Of a stretch of 64,000 nt of DNA, positions 52,335 through 62,419 are shown piece after piece. Within the stretch, counting starts at the first letter, position 1. Each line of letters begins with the position of its first letter. The translations under genes were made by a program, and so were the position numbers. The notes under the pieces were generated by a model. The model was not told where the DNA came from. It was given only the letters and a program-made list of their open reading frames with translations, and searched no databases. Source of the DNA: Virgibacillus halotolerans (lineage in GTDB: Bacteria > Bacillota > Bacilli > Bacillales > Amphibacillaceae); assembly GCF_016908515.1 (NCBI RefSeq), contig NZ_JAFBEA010000009.1, positions 62,001 to 126,000 on the forward strand, in the 5' to 3' direction.

Positions 52335-55300
52335 TTGAAGAGGAAAAGACAGCGTCAAATAAGTATGTTCAGTATACTGGCATCATTCCTGTTGATATTT
52401 TCGCTAATTACACCAGTTGCTGCCAATGCAGAATCCAGCGGGAAGTTACATCAGTCATTAAATGATAATCAGACAAATGCCAAAGCAAAAGTAAGTGATC
52501 GTTTACTGGATGAATTTAAAGACGATGATAAGGTCACCTTTCTAATTAAATTTGAAGAACAAGCAGATGTTGAAAAGGTTGCAAAAAAAGCCTTATCATC
52601 AGCTAAAAAGTCTAAAATAACCGCATATAAAGCGGAATTAGCGCAGCGCTCTGCAGTGGTATCCGAATTAAAATCAACTGCAATCAGCTCGCAGCAAAAT
52701 GTGCAACAATACCTTGATGGGGAAGTGGATAACGGAAATGTTGAAGACGTGACTTCCTATCATATTGTAAATGGTATGGCTGTAACTGCTACAAAAGAAG
52801 TGGCACAAAAAGTAGCTTCATTCAGTGAAGTAGAGAAGATTTTACCGAATGAAAAGAGAGAGTTAATCAAACCAGTCGAAGAAAATACAAAATCTGCCAA
52901 GGTGCAGGATGCAGATGATGAAGTAGAATGGAGTATTGATCGTATTGGTGCTCCGGCCGTTTGGGATACAGGTATTGATGGTTCTGGAACTGTCGTGGCC
53001 AGTATTGATACGGGTGCCCAGTGGGATCATCCTGCACTAAAGGAAAAATACCGCGGTTATGATGCAGAAACAGAAGAAGTTGATCATGACTTTAACTGGT
53101 ACGATGCGACTGGTGGTGAAGATGAACCATATGATGATGTTGGTCATGGTACACATACGATCGGAACGATGGTTGGTGGTGAACCAGATGGATCCAACCA
53201 AATCGGTGTGGCTCCAGGAGCAAAGTTTATTGCAGTAAAAGCTTTTACTGAAAGTGGCGGTACAGATGCGGATCTATTAGCAGCAGGTGAATGGGTGCTA
53301 GCACCAACAGATGCAGATGGAAACGAGCGTGTAGATATGGCGCCAGATGTTGTCAATAACTCTTGGGGTGGTGGGCCTGGTCTTGATGAATGGTATCGGG
53401 ACATGGTCAAAGCCTGGAGAACAGCTGGCATTTTCCCTGAATTCTCGGCAGGAAATACAGATTTATTCAATCCAGGTGGACCTGGTTCCGTTGCATCACC
53501 ATCCAATTATCCGGAATCATTTGCAACTGGTGCAACAGACAGTGATGATATGATTGCTGACTTTTCATTACGTGGTCCTTCACCATACGATGAAATTAAA
53601 CCGGATATTGCTGCACCTGGTGTCGATATACGTTCCGCCATGCCAGGTAGTGAATATGGTGGGATGAGTGGTACCTCAATGGCAGGACCTGCTGTGTCAG
53701 GCGTAGCATTACTATTAAGACAGGTAGATGGAAATATAAGTGTAGATGATATGGAAGAAATTTTAATGAATACCGCAACTGAAAGAACCGATGATGAGTA
53801 TCCAGAAGCGCCGAATAATGGATATGGTTCCGGTCTCGTTAATGCATATGATGCGGTTTCTTCGATGCAGGATGGGCTTGGAACGATCGAAGGACAAGTT
53901 ACTAGAGCAGGCGAAGATAAAGACGCATCAAAGGATAAAGATAAAACCAGTCTCCATGCAAAAAGTGATAAGACTTCCGCAAAAGCGGATGATACAAGCG
54001 GACTGGCAGCAAAAGTGAGTGTACTTGAAAGTGGACGTGCAGTAAATACAGATCCAGACGATGGAACCTATTCACTTCTTCATGCGGCGGGGGATTTCAC
54101 CCTGCAAGCGGAAGCTTATGGTTTCCATTCAAGTGAACAATCAACAGCAATTGCGAAAGACGAAACATCAGAAGTAGATTTTAGTTTAGAGCAAATCGCG
54201 CAAAATACGGTTAATGGGACAATTACGGATGAAGCGACTGGAGAACCAATTGAAGATGCAACCGTTATGCTTGTAGAAGATGCTAATATTTCTCCAGTAG
54301 AATCGGATGCAGATGGTAATTTCTCCGTAGAGGGTTATGAAGGTGAATATACCTTAAAAGTATTGGCGAGTGGTTACCATGGAAAAGAAGTAGCAGTTAA
54401 CTTAGCAGATGGCGATGTGGAAGTTAATGTGGAATTAGAACCACTTTACACCTATCCAGGTGGCGAAATTGGCTATGATGATGGCACCGCAGAAAATGCA
54501 CGTGCATTCTATGATGCAGGCAATGGCTGGGCAGTAAAAATGTCCTTGCCTGAAGGAAAAGATACAGGTGTTGTAACAGACGGTGTATTTAAATTCTGGG
54601 GTGAGGAATTCCCTGAGCCAGGTGGTACAGAATTTGCCGTGGAAGTCTGGGATGCATCCGGTAAGGACGGTTTACCAGGTGAAAAACTTGCAGGGCCAAT
54701 CGATGCAGAAGCAATCCGTGATGAAGGGGATTGGACCGAAGTAGATTTAAGTAAAGAAAGCATTCAAGTGGATGGCGACTTTTACATGGTTTATATTCAA
54801 ACGAATGCAAACACCGAAGCGCCTGCATTGGCAACGGATGAAGACAGTCCGAATGCAGAAAGAAGTTATCAGTTTGTATCTGGTGACTGGGAAGCGTCTC
54901 CAGCAGATGAAGGAAACTATATGATCCGTGCACGTGTCGATTATGAAATTGAGACACCAGAAATCACTTCACCAGAAGACGGCAATTTAACGAATGAATC
55001 GGAAGTTACGGTGGAAGGGACTGCTTCTCCCACAACAACAATTCAGCTAGAAAATAACGGTGAAGAGGCGGCTTCACAAGAAGTCGACGATGATGGTAAG
55101 TTTTCTTTACCTGTTGAATTAACAGAAGGGGAAAACGCGATCACAGCCGTCTCTCAAATGGATGGGGATACGGTAGGAACTTCCGATCCGGTAACCGTAA
55201 CATTAGATACAGAAGCACCAGAACTAACGATTGATAATCCGAAAGATGGAGACAAATCAAATAGCGAAACAGTGACAGTTGAAGGAACGGTTGCAGATGA

Positions 55301-55787
55301 ACATCTGGATGCCGTTGAAGTAAATGGACAGAAGGCTAAAGTGGAAGATGGCAACTATTCTAAACGGATTCTACTAGATAATGGAGAGAATGAAATCGAA
55401 GTTGTTGCAGTAGATGAGGCTGGAAATAGTGCAAAAGAAAGTGTAAGCCTTCAGGTGAAATATGATGGTCCTGAAATTGAAAACCTCACACCAACGGAAG
55501 ATGTAACCATTGAAGCTGGTGAGAGTGTGAAAGTTGAGTTTGATAGTGAGCCTGGATTGAAACCAACGTTTTTAATCCATTTACCACTTACAAATGCGAA
55601 GGCTACTGTTGCCAATGCAACAGAGCTTCCAATGATGGAGACGTCTGAAGGACATTATGAAGGGTATTGGACAGCAACAAATAATGTAAAAGCAGACGGC
55701 GCGGTAATTGAAGTGAAAGCAGTCGATGACTTCAAGAACGAAACCCGTCAAGAAGCGGATGGAAAACTTTTTATTAATGTTGATTAA
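52335..55787 (+). CDS. bpr: Secreted subtilisin-family protease, bacillopeptidase F-like
   Basis: A large multidomain extracellular protease of 1150 aa. A signal peptide (about 1-38, ending VAANAES) precedes an I9-type propeptide (about 60-175). The S8 domain has Asp225 (ASIDTGAQWDHP), His271 (GHGTHTIGTMVGG), NNSWGGGPG and Ser448 (SGTSMAGP). Then come a carboxypeptidase-regulatory-like domain pair (about 520-690, with GTITDEATGEPIEDATVML), a jelly-roll-like segment, and Ig-like repeats at 860-1040. There is no LPXTG or surface anchor, so it is released. The protein is strongly acidic, as in salt-adapted secreted enzymes. TTG 52335 follows GGAGGGAGG. Confidence 0.88.
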   Translation: MKRKRQRQISMFSILASFLLIFSLITPVAANAESSGKLHQSLNDNQTNAKAKVSDRLLDEFKDDDKVTFLIKFEEQADVEKVAKKALSSAKKSKITAYKAELAQRSAVVSELKSTAISSQQNVQQYLDGEVDNGNVEDVTSYHIVNGMAVTATKEVAQKVASFSEVEKILPNEKRELIKPVEENTKSAKVQDADDEVEWSIDRIGAPAVWDTGIDGSGTVVASIDTGAQWDHPALKEKYRGYDAETEEVDHDFNWYDATGGEDEPYDDVGHGTHTIGTMVGGEPDGSNQIGVAPGAKFIAVKAFTESGGTDADLLAAGEWVLAPTDADGNERVDMAPDVVNNSWGGGPGLDEWYRDMVKAWRTAGIFPEFSAGNTDLFNPGGPGSVASPSNYPESFATGATDSDDMIADFSLRGPSPYDEIKPDIAAPGVDIRSAMPGSEYGGMSGTSMAGPAVSGVALLLRQVDGNISVDDMEEILMNTATERTDDEYPEAPNNGYGSGLVNAYDAVSSMQDGLGTIEGQVTRAGEDKDASKDKDKTSLHAKSDKTSAKADDTSGLAAKVSVLESGRAVNTDPDDGTYSLLHAAGDFTLQAEAYGFHSSEQSTAIAKDETSEVDFSLEQIAQNTVNGTITDEATGEPIEDATVMLVEDANISPVESDADGNFSVEGYEGEYTLKVLASGYHGKEVAVNLADGDVEVNVELEPLYTYPGGEIGYDDGTAENARAFYDAGNGWAVKMSLPEGKDTGVVTDGVFKFWGEEFPEPGGTEFAVEVWDASGKDGLPGEKLAGPIDAEAIRDEGDWTEVDLSKESIQVDGDFYMVYIQTNANTEAPALATDEDSPNAERSYQFVSGDWEASPADEGNYMIRARVDYEIETPEITSPEDGNLTNESEVTVEGTASPTTTIQLENNGEEAASQEVDDDGKFSLPVELTEGENAITAVSQMDGDTVGTSDPVTVTLDTEAPELTIDNPKDGDKSNSETVTVEGTVADEHLDAVEVNGQKAKVEDGNYSKRILLDNGENEIEVVAVDEAGNSAKESVSLQVKYDGPEIENLTPTEDVTIEAGESVKVEFDSEPGLKPTFLIHLPLTNAKATVANATELPMMETSEGHYEGYWTATNNVKADGAVIEVKAVDDFKNETRQEADGKLFINVD

Positions 55788-55825
55788 CTTACTGTATAGA
55801 ACGGTTGGTTAACATCTTAAAATGG

Positions 55826-55864
55826 AAAAAGGTGTAGAGGCAATTTGCTTCTACACCTTTTTAT
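55826..55864 (+). terminator. Terminator after the Bpr-like gene
   Basis: AAAGGTGTAGA pairs with TCTACACCTTT around GGCAATTTGCT, followed by TTTTTATTA. Confidence 0.88.
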
Positions 55865-55877
55865 TATATATTTCGTC

Positions 55878-55918
55878 TTTTAATTTTAAATAATCTGTGA
55901 TAGAATTGAAAGAAAATT
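55878..55918 (+). promoter_or_regulatory. dpp operon promoter with CodY-box candidate
   Basis: An extended -10 TGATAGAAT (TAGAAT at 55901-55906) with TTTTAA 17 bp upstream (55878-55883). AATTGAAAGAAAATT (55904-55918) matches the CodY box AATTTTCWGAAAATT at 12 of 15 bases and overlaps the -10 and start region. B. subtilis dpp is a known CodY target. Confidence 0.6.
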
Positions 55919-55949
55919 ACTAATATGAAATAAACGAAGGGGGAATAGC

Positions 55950-56774
55950 ATGAAGTTATACGTCTCAGTCGATATGGAAGGAATTACAGGCCTGCCAGAT
56001 CAGTCATATGTTGACGCTGACAAGCATAATTATGAAAGAGCACGGAAAATCATGACAGACGAAACGAACCATGTCATTGAAGCAGCATTCGCGTCCGGCT
56101 GTGAGGATATTTTAATCAATGATAGTCATTCAAAAATGAATAATATATTAATAGATCAACTGCATCCGGAAGCACAATTAATTACCGGAGAAGTGAAACC
56201 GCTGTCAATGATGCAAGGTCTGGACAAAACATATGCAGGCGCAATGTTTGTCGGTTATCATGCGCGTGCCGGACAATTCGGCGTCATGTCCCATGCAATG
56301 GTCCATGCCGTTAGAAACTTCTATATCAATGACCATGTTATCGGAGAAATGGGTTTTAATGCATATGTTGCGGGCTACTTCGGTGTTCCAGTACTCTTCG
56401 TTGCTGGTGATGATCAGGCTGCAAAAGAGGCAGAGGAACTGATTCCCAATATCACAACAGCTGCTGTCAAAGAAACCATTTCACGCTCTGCTGTTAAATC
56501 ACTGACACCCAAAAAAGCGGGTGAATTGATAACAGAAAAGGTAAAACAGGCGGTCGCAAATCGCCATCATGTAAAGCCACTTATTCCACCTGAACAACCC
56601 AAACTGAAGATAGAATTCAATAATCATGGCCAAGCAGAATGGGCCAATTTAATGCCAGGAACAGAGATTGAACCCGGAACAACGATTGTCAGCTACCAGG
56701 CGAAAGACATTTTAGAAGCGTATCAGGCGATGCTGGTAATGACGGAGCTAGCTATGGATACAACCTTCTCCTAG
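55950..56774 (+). CDS. dppA: D-aminopeptidase DppA
   Basis: A zinc peptidase that cleaves D-Ala-containing di- and tripeptides in the cytoplasm. The 274 aa start MKLYVSVDMEGITG (metal ligands D8 and E10), with INDSHSKMNN, GYHARAG and HAMVHAV, the M55 family pattern. GAAGGGGG precedes ATG 55950. First gene of an operon through ykfD. With DppBCDE it takes up and degrades peptides released in cell wall turnover. Confidence 0.92.
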   Translation: MKLYVSVDMEGITGLPDQSYVDADKHNYERARKIMTDETNHVIEAAFASGCEDILINDSHSKMNNILIDQLHPEAQLITGEVKPLSMMQGLDKTYAGAMFVGYHARAGQFGVMSHAMVHAVRNFYINDHVIGEMGFNAYVAGYFGVPVLFVAGDDQAAKEAEELIPNITTAAVKETISRSAVKSLTPKKAGELITEKVKQAVANRHHVKPLIPPEQPKLKIEFNNHGQAEWANLMPGTEIEPGTTIVSYQAKDILEAYQAMLVMTELAMDTTFS

Positions 56775-56785
56775 GAGTGGATCAG

Positions 56786-57718
56786 ATGCTGCGTTATATT
56801 TTAAAACGATTACTCATTATGATTGTAACCATTTGGATTATTGTTACGCTCACCTTTGTCTTGATGATAAGTATTCCAGGTTCCCCATTTAATAGTGAAC
56901 GGGGAACAAATGAAAATGTGCAGGCCAACTTGGAGGCACATTATAATCTTGATAAACCCTATCATATTCAGTATCTATTATATTTAAAGTCTATCGCTAC
57001 CTTTGACTTTGGCCCATCGATCAAACAGCCGGGCCAGACAGTAAATGACTTACTTGGAAGGGGCTTCCCAGTTTCATTGGAACTAGGACTTGTCACAATT
57101 ATTGTAGCGGTTATTTCTGGGATCATCTTAGGGATTCTCGCTGCCTTAAAGCATAATGGAATCCTTGATTATGCGGCAATGAGTTTTGCAGTGCTAGGTA
57201 TTTCCATTCCTAACTTTGTTTTAGCGACATTACTCATTCAGGAATTAGCAGTAAATTGGCAAATTTTCCCGCCAGCAACATGGTCAAGTCCTGCACATAT
57301 GGTTCTTCCGGTAATCGCATTGGCAACCGGCCCGATGGCAATCATTGCCCGATTGACAAGGTCCACCATGCTGGAGGTGCTGACCCAAGACTACATAAAA
57401 ATGGCGCGCGCCAAAGGACTTTCTCCCTGGAAGATTGTTGTGAAGCATGCACTAAGAAACGCGCTGATGCCTGTTATAACCATTATGGGTACGCTCTTAG
57501 CCAGTATTTTAACGGGTACGTTTGTAATTGAAAAAATATTTGCCATCCCGGGAATGGGGAAATATTTTGTGGAAAGTATTAACCAGCGGGACTACCCGGT
57601 TATTATGGGTACGACTGTTTTCTACAGTACATTCCTGATATTTATGCTATTTCTTGTAGACATTGCTTATGGCATACTCGATCCTCGTATAAAAATAAAC
57701 AAAAAGGGAGGCGAGTAA
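56786..57718 (+). CDS. dppB: Dipeptide ABC transporter permease DppB
   Basis: A membrane permease with six segments, 310 aa. The N-terminal LRYILKRLLIMIVTIWIIV segment and the EAA loop (DYIKMARAKGLSPWKIVVKH AL split across two helices near 211-232) are typical of the oligopeptide family. ATG 56786 is 8 nt from AGGAG, which lies across the dppA stop; GTG 56777 is inside that site. Tight coupling to dppA and dppC. Confidence 0.92.
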   Translation: MLRYILKRLLIMIVTIWIIVTLTFVLMISIPGSPFNSERGTNENVQANLEAHYNLDKPYHIQYLLYLKSIATFDFGPSIKQPGQTVNDLLGRGFPVSLELGLVTIIVAVISGIILGILAALKHNGILDYAAMSFAVLGISIPNFVLATLLIQELAVNWQIFPPATWSSPAHMVLPVIALATGPMAIIARLTRSTMLEVLTQDYIKMARAKGLSPWKIVVKHALRNALMPVITIMGTLLASILTGTFVIEKIFAIPGMGKYFVESINQRDYPVIMGTTVFYSTFLIFMLFLVDIAYGILDPRIKINKKGGE

Positions 57719-57719
57719 T

Positions 57720-58676
57720 ATGAAAATAAGAATCGGGACAGAGGCTTCCCAATCTACTGATCAAGTGCCTGATGATTGGTTTAATTGGAAGAAGAAGGAT
57801 AAAGAAGAAGCCGAATCCGTTGCCAGACCATCGATGTCATATTGGCAGGATGCATGGAAGCGGCTCATCAAAAATAAATTAGCCATGCTGGGATTAATTT
57901 TTCTCATATTGCTCGGGTTCATGGCGATCTTTGGACCGATACTATCTCCCTATTCCGTGAAAATACAGGATTTGCCAAATCAGTATCAGCCTCCATCCAG
58001 TGACCACTGGTTCGGTACAGACTCCCATGGACGAGATGTATTTACGCGTACATGGTATGGGGCGCGAATTTCCTTGTTTGTCGGTTTAATGGCTGCACTC
58101 ATCGACTTTACGATCGGTATAGTGTATGGCGGTATTTCCGGCTACAAGGGTGGACGCACAGATAGCATTCTCATGCGTATTATTGAAATCTTATATGGCC
58201 TGCCATATTTACTTGTCGTTATATTATTACTTGTTGTGATGGGACCGAGTTTAACGACGATTATTGTTGCTTTAACGGTAACTGGTTGGGTTGGCATGGC
58301 AAGGATTGTCAGAGGACAGGTGTTGCAGATTAAGAACTATGAATTTGTCCTTGCCTCGAAGTCGTTTGGCACGAAGACACCACGGATTATCCGAAAAAAC
58401 CTATTGCCAAATACAATGGGGCCGATCATTGTACAGCTAACGTTAACCGTACCGTCAGCTATTTTTGCCGAAGCATTTCTGAGCTTTCTGGGGTTAGGGA
58501 TCCAGGCACCACATGCCAGTTGGGGTGTGATGGCCAACGACTCACTTGGAGCTATTTTATCAGGAAATTGGTGGACATTATTTTTCCCGGCATTTTTCAT
58601 TTCGTTTACGATGTTTGCATTTAACGTTTTAGGTGACGGTTTGCAGGATGCACTCGATCCGAAGTTAAGAAAGTAG
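57720..58676 (+). CDS. dppC: Dipeptide ABC transporter permease DppC
   Basis: The second permease, 318 aa. A longer charged cytoplasmic N-terminus (about 1-50, DWFNWKKKDKEEAESVARP) precedes the first membrane helix, then HWFGTDSHGRDVFTRTWYGA, common to DppC/OppC, and the EAA loop EFVLASKSFGTKTPRIIRKN. Starts at 57720, one base after the dppB stop, with AAAGGGAGG upstream. Confidence 0.92.
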   Translation: MKIRIGTEASQSTDQVPDDWFNWKKKDKEEAESVARPSMSYWQDAWKRLIKNKLAMLGLIFLILLGFMAIFGPILSPYSVKIQDLPNQYQPPSSDHWFGTDSHGRDVFTRTWYGARISLFVGLMAALIDFTIGIVYGGISGYKGGRTDSILMRIIEILYGLPYLLVVILLLVVMGPSLTTIIVALTVTGWVGMARIVRGQVLQIKNYEFVLASKSFGTKTPRIIRKNLLPNTMGPIIVQLTLTVPSAIFAEAFLSFLGLGIQAPHASWGVMANDSLGAILSGNWWTLFFPAFFISFTMFAFNVLGDGLQDALDPKLRK

Positions 58677-58685
58677 GTGACCACC

Positions 58686-59702
58686 ATGGAAAAAATATTA
58701 GAAGTAAAGGATCTTCACGTAACCTTCTCCACTTACGGGGGAACCGTCAAAGCGGTACGTGGCGTGAACTTCCATTTGAATAAGGGAGAAACACTGGCAA
58801 TTGTTGGTGAATCTGGCTGCGGCAAAAGTGTCACTTCCAATGCGATTATGCGCCTAATTCCAGACCCACCAGGGAAAATTTCCAAAGGAGAAATCATCTT
58901 TCGTGGAAAAGATCTCACGAAGCTGTCGGAAAAGAAGATGCGTGGGCTACGGGGTGTGGATATTTCCATGATATTTCAGGATCCGATGACAGCACTAAAC
59001 CCAACGCTTACAATTGGAACCCAGCTGAAGGAGGGTCTGCAACAGCATCGTAAAATATCCAGTGATGCTGCGGAGGTCAAGGCTATAGAGATGATGGATT
59101 TAGTTGGGATACCAAGTCCTAAGGAACGATTGAAACAATATCCACACCAGTTTAGTGGTGGAATGAGGCAAAGGATCGTTATTGCTATGGCTTTAATTTG
59201 TGAACCTGAATTGCTGATTGCAGATGAACCGACAACTGCGCTGGATGTAACAATCCAAGCACAGATTTTGGAACTTTTTGAAAAGATTCAGGAAGTGACT
59301 GGTGTATCGATTATTTTGATTACACATGACTTGGGGGTAGTTGCAAAAATTGCTGACCGAATTGTTGTAATGTATGCCGGAAAAATTATCGAAGTTGGGA
59401 CCAAACGGGAAGTTTTTTATCAGCCGGAACATCCTTATACAAAAGGTTTATTGAATTCCGTTCCACGACTTGATTTACAGGGGGAAAAATTAACCCCAAT
59501 CGACGGGACACCACCAGATTTATTCTCACCTCCGGCAGGTTGTCCGTTTACGGCGCGCTGTCCGTTTGCAATGGAGGTGTGTGATAAAGTTTATCCCACG
59601 GGTACTACGCTAAGCGAAACACATCAAGTGGATTGCTGGCTACAGGATGATCGAGCGAAACGTTTATTAGCAACAACAGCTGCAACAACAGCTGAAAAAT
59701 AA
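58686..59702 (+). CDS. dppD: Dipeptide ABC transporter ATP-binding protein DppD
   Basis: One of two ATPases driving the transporter. The 338 aa have Walker A GESGCGKSV, the Q-loop MIFQDPMTALNP, signature FSGGMRQRI, Walker B LLIADEPTTALD and the oligopeptide-family C-terminal zone with three Cys (GCPFTARCPFAMEVCDKVYP), which may bind an iron-sulfur cluster. ATG 58686 is 6 nt from AGGTGA; GTG 58677 overlaps that site. The partner ATPase is the ykfD gene at the end of the operon. Confidence 0.93.
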   Translation: MEKILEVKDLHVTFSTYGGTVKAVRGVNFHLNKGETLAIVGESGCGKSVTSNAIMRLIPDPPGKISKGEIIFRGKDLTKLSEKKMRGLRGVDISMIFQDPMTALNPTLTIGTQLKEGLQQHRKISSDAAEVKAIEMMDLVGIPSPKERLKQYPHQFSGGMRQRIVIAMALICEPELLIADEPTTALDVTIQAQILELFEKIQEVTGVSIILITHDLGVVAKIADRIVVMYAGKIIEVGTKREVFYQPEHPYTKGLLNSVPRLDLQGEKLTPIDGTPPDLFSPPAGCPFTARCPFAMEVCDKVYPTGTTLSETHQVDCWLQDDRAKRLLATTAATTAEK

Positions 59703-59721
59703 ATCACAAGGGGGAAACAAG

Positions 59722-61368
59722 ATGAAGAAGTGGCTCGTAATTTTAATGTCCTTATTAACAATGATGGTACTCGCGGCATGTACTGCGAACGAAGATGCTG
59801 GTAAAGAAAAAGATGATTCCGGCAGTGATGATGGCGCAGAGGCAGCGGAGGAGGACAGCGGTGAAAAGGTACTTTATTTAAACAATAGTAAAGAGCCAAC
59901 ATCCTTCGATCCAGCAATCGGTTTTGATGCCCAATCATGGAATTCCTTAAATAACTTAATGGAAGGATTAACACGTCTAGGTGAAGATCATACGCCAGAA
60001 GCTGCCATAGCAGAAGATTGGGATGTCTCTGAAGATGGAAAAACATATACCTTCCATCTAAGGGAGAATGCGAATTGGTCGAATGGAGATCCGGTTACTT
60101 CCGATGACTTTGTTTATGCTTGGGAAAGGTTGTTGGATCCAGAAACAGGCTCTGCTGCTGCATTTCTAGGCTATTTTATTGAAGGCGGCGAAGATTTCAA
60201 CAGTGGGGAAGGATCTGCCGATGATCTTGGTTTAACAGCGGTAGATGATAAGACGTTTGAAGTGCAATTAGAAAACCCAACAGGTTACTTCCTGCACGTT
60301 TTAACAAACCCGGCATTTTTCCCGGTAAATAAAGCAGTTGCGGAGGATAATCCCGATTGGCATACAGAAGCAGACTCATTTGTATCTAATGGTCCATTCG
60401 CTTTAGAAACATGGAAACATGATGATGAAATGATGATGGTGAAAAACGAGGAATACTGGGATGCAGACACAGTGAAATTAGATAAAGTTCACTGGGCAAT
60501 GGTGGATAATGAAAATACAGAATACCAAATGTACCAAAGTGATGAACTGGATGCTTCAGATATCCCGGCAGATCTTTCCGACGAATTAATCGATGGAGAC
60601 GATGTTGCAATGGAGGAACAAGGTGGATTAGAGTTCTATCGTTTCAATGTAAATGAGGAACCATTCACCAACAAAAAAATAAGAAAGGCATTTGCACTAG
60701 CTGCTAACCGTGAAGAAATTGCTCAATATGTAGTTAAAAATGGGGTAGAACCTGCCTTTGGATTTGTTTCACCTGGTTTCACCAGTCCGGACGACGGTGA
60801 TTTCCGTGATGCAAATGGTGATCTTGTTACATTTGAACCTGATGAAGCGAAAAAGTTGCTGGCAGAAGGGATGGAAGAAGAAGGTTATGATGAGCTTCCA
60901 CCAGTTACCTTGTCATACAGTACAGACGATACAAATAAAGCGATCGCCGAATCCCTGCAAAATATGTTTAGCGATGCACTTGATGTAGATGTTACATTGG
61001 AAAATAAAGAGTGGAACGTGTTCCAGGAAGAACAAAAGGAATTAAAGCATCAATTATCACGTAGTTCTTTCTTGTTTGACTATGCGGACCCAATTAATTT
61101 CTTAGAAAGCTTTATCACCGATTCGTCAATGAACCGTACAGGTTGGTCCAACGAAGCATATGATCAATTGATTAAAGACGCCAAAGCGGAAAAGGACGAA
61201 GGTAAACGTTGGGACTTGATGTATGAGGCAGAAGCATTGCTAGCAGAAGAAATGCCTTTATTCCCGATTCGTTATTATAATCAGGTGGAAGTAATCAAAG
61301 ATGGTGTTACAGGAATACTTCGTCATCCAGTAGGTTATTTAGAGCTTAAGCATGCAGATGTTGAATAA
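59722..61368 (+). CDS. dppE: Dipeptide-binding lipoprotein DppE
   Basis: A solute-binding lipoprotein capturing peptides outside the membrane. The 548 aa have a lipobox LAAC (Cys20) after a short hydrophobic signal, then an acidic linker (about 22-45, rich in Asp, Glu and Ser), and the family-5 domain (FDPAIGFDAQSWNSLNNLME, FHLRENANWSNGDPVTSDDF). No membrane segment otherwise. GGGGG precedes ATG 59722. The acidic linker fits a salt-tolerant lifestyle. Confidence 0.92.
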   Translation: MKKWLVILMSLLTMMVLAACTANEDAGKEKDDSGSDDGAEAAEEDSGEKVLYLNNSKEPTSFDPAIGFDAQSWNSLNNLMEGLTRLGEDHTPEAAIAEDWDVSEDGKTYTFHLRENANWSNGDPVTSDDFVYAWERLLDPETGSAAAFLGYFIEGGEDFNSGEGSADDLGLTAVDDKTFEVQLENPTGYFLHVLTNPAFFPVNKAVAEDNPDWHTEADSFVSNGPFALETWKHDDEMMMVKNEEYWDADTVKLDKVHWAMVDNENTEYQMYQSDELDASDIPADLSDELIDGDDVAMEEQGGLEFYRFNVNEEPFTNKKIRKAFALAANREEIAQYVVKNGVEPAFGFVSPGFTSPDDGDFRDANGDLVTFEPDEAKKLLAEGMEEEGYDELPPVTLSYSTDDTNKAIAESLQNMFSDALDVDVTLENKEWNVFQEEQKELKHQLSRSSFLFDYADPINFLESFITDSSMNRTGWSNEAYDQLIKDAKAEKDEGKRWDLMYEAEALLAEEMPLFPIRYYNQVEVIKDGVTGILRHPVGYLELKHADVE

Positions 61369-61387
61369 GAAAGCAGATAGGAAAATG

Positions 61388-61435
61388 GAGGAAGGATTGG
61401 TCCCAATACATCTGTATCAGGGCCGCTCCTTTTTC
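61388..61435 (+). terminator. Possible partial terminator between dppE and ykfA
   Basis: GGAAGGATTGGTCCC pairs imperfectly with GGGCCGCTCCTTTTT (bulge and mismatches) followed by a T-run. It may lower expression of the enzymes relative to the binding protein. Confidence 0.45.
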
Positions 61436-61464
61436 TTACATTGATATGGAAGGCAGGGATGTAG

Positions 61465-62382
61465 ATGATTTATCCGACACACTTACAACCTGGTGATACG
61501 ATTGGTATCATCGCGCCAGCTGGCCCTGCAGATAGTGATAGACTCCGTAGAGGAATGTTCTTCTTGGAGGAAATGGGCCTCCATGTTAAATTGGGAAAAA
61601 ACATTCACCAAGTATATGGCTATTTAGCGGGTACGGATGAAGCGCGACTTGCCGATTTCCATGAGATGGTGACTGATCCAACAATCAAAGCGATTTTTTT
61701 TGCGCGTGGTGGTTATGGAACAGGAAGGATTGTGTCTGCGATGAATTATGACACCATCAAGAATAACCCAAAAATCATCTGGGGTTACAGTGATATTACG
61801 TATTTACATACAGCGATAAGGCAGAAGGCGGGGCTCATTACCTTTCACGGTCCGATGGTTGCTTCAGATATCAGTAAGGATGATTTTGATGAACTGTCTG
61901 CCGGCATGTTTAAACAGCTCTTTGCACCAGCGGAATTAATTTATTCAGAGGCTATTTCGCCTTTACACATACATGCTCCTGGAGAAGTAACCGGGGTATT
62001 GGTGGGCGGCAACTTATCTGTCCTTGTCAGTACGATTGGAACAGCCTTTGAAATCGATGTGAAAGGAAAAATCCTTTTGATAGAAGATATTGGGGAGGAA
62101 CCTTATCGAGTAGATAGCATGCTAAATCAATTGAACTTAACTGGGAAACTAGCAGAAGCGGCAGGAATTGTCGTTGGTGATTTTGCAAATACAGACACAG
62201 AGAAAAATCTAACACGAACGATGGAGCAAGTATTTGATGATTATTTTAATACGTTACCGATACCGGTGATGAGCGGCTTTAAAATCGGGCACTGCCTGCC
62301 ACACTTTGCAGTTCCGCTTGGCACAGCGGCAACGCTCTCAACCAAGAGAAAAACACTCATTCTACAACCCGGCGTCAAATAA
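61465..62382 (+). CDS. ykfA: Murein tetrapeptide LD-carboxypeptidase (S66), YkfA
   Basis: A cytoplasmic serine peptidase that removes the terminal D-Ala of muropeptides. The 305 aa have the S66 nucleophile Ser109 in WGYSDITYL, the FFARGGYGTGRIV segment just before, and the Glu and His relay regions (LLIEDIGEEPYRVD near 208-221, GFKIGHCLPHFAVPLG near 271-286). ATG 61465 is preceded by AAGGCAGGGATG. An MccF-like antibiotic-resistance role is possible in the family, but the operon favours wall-peptide recycling. Confidence 0.88.
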   Translation: MIYPTHLQPGDTIGIIAPAGPADSDRLRRGMFFLEEMGLHVKLGKNIHQVYGYLAGTDEARLADFHEMVTDPTIKAIFFARGGYGTGRIVSAMNYDTIKNNPKIIWGYSDITYLHTAIRQKAGLITFHGPMVASDISKDDFDELSAGMFKQLFAPAELIYSEAISPLHIHAPGEVTGVLVGGNLSVLVSTIGTAFEIDVKGKILLIEDIGEEPYRVDSMLNQLNLTGKLAEAAGIVVGDFANTDTEKNLTRTMEQVFDDYFNTLPIPVMSGFKIGHCLPHFAVPLGTAATLSTKRKTLILQPGVK

Positions 62383-62419
62383 TGGGGCAAGTCCCCGTCC
62401 GAGAGGAGCAGTCAACAGG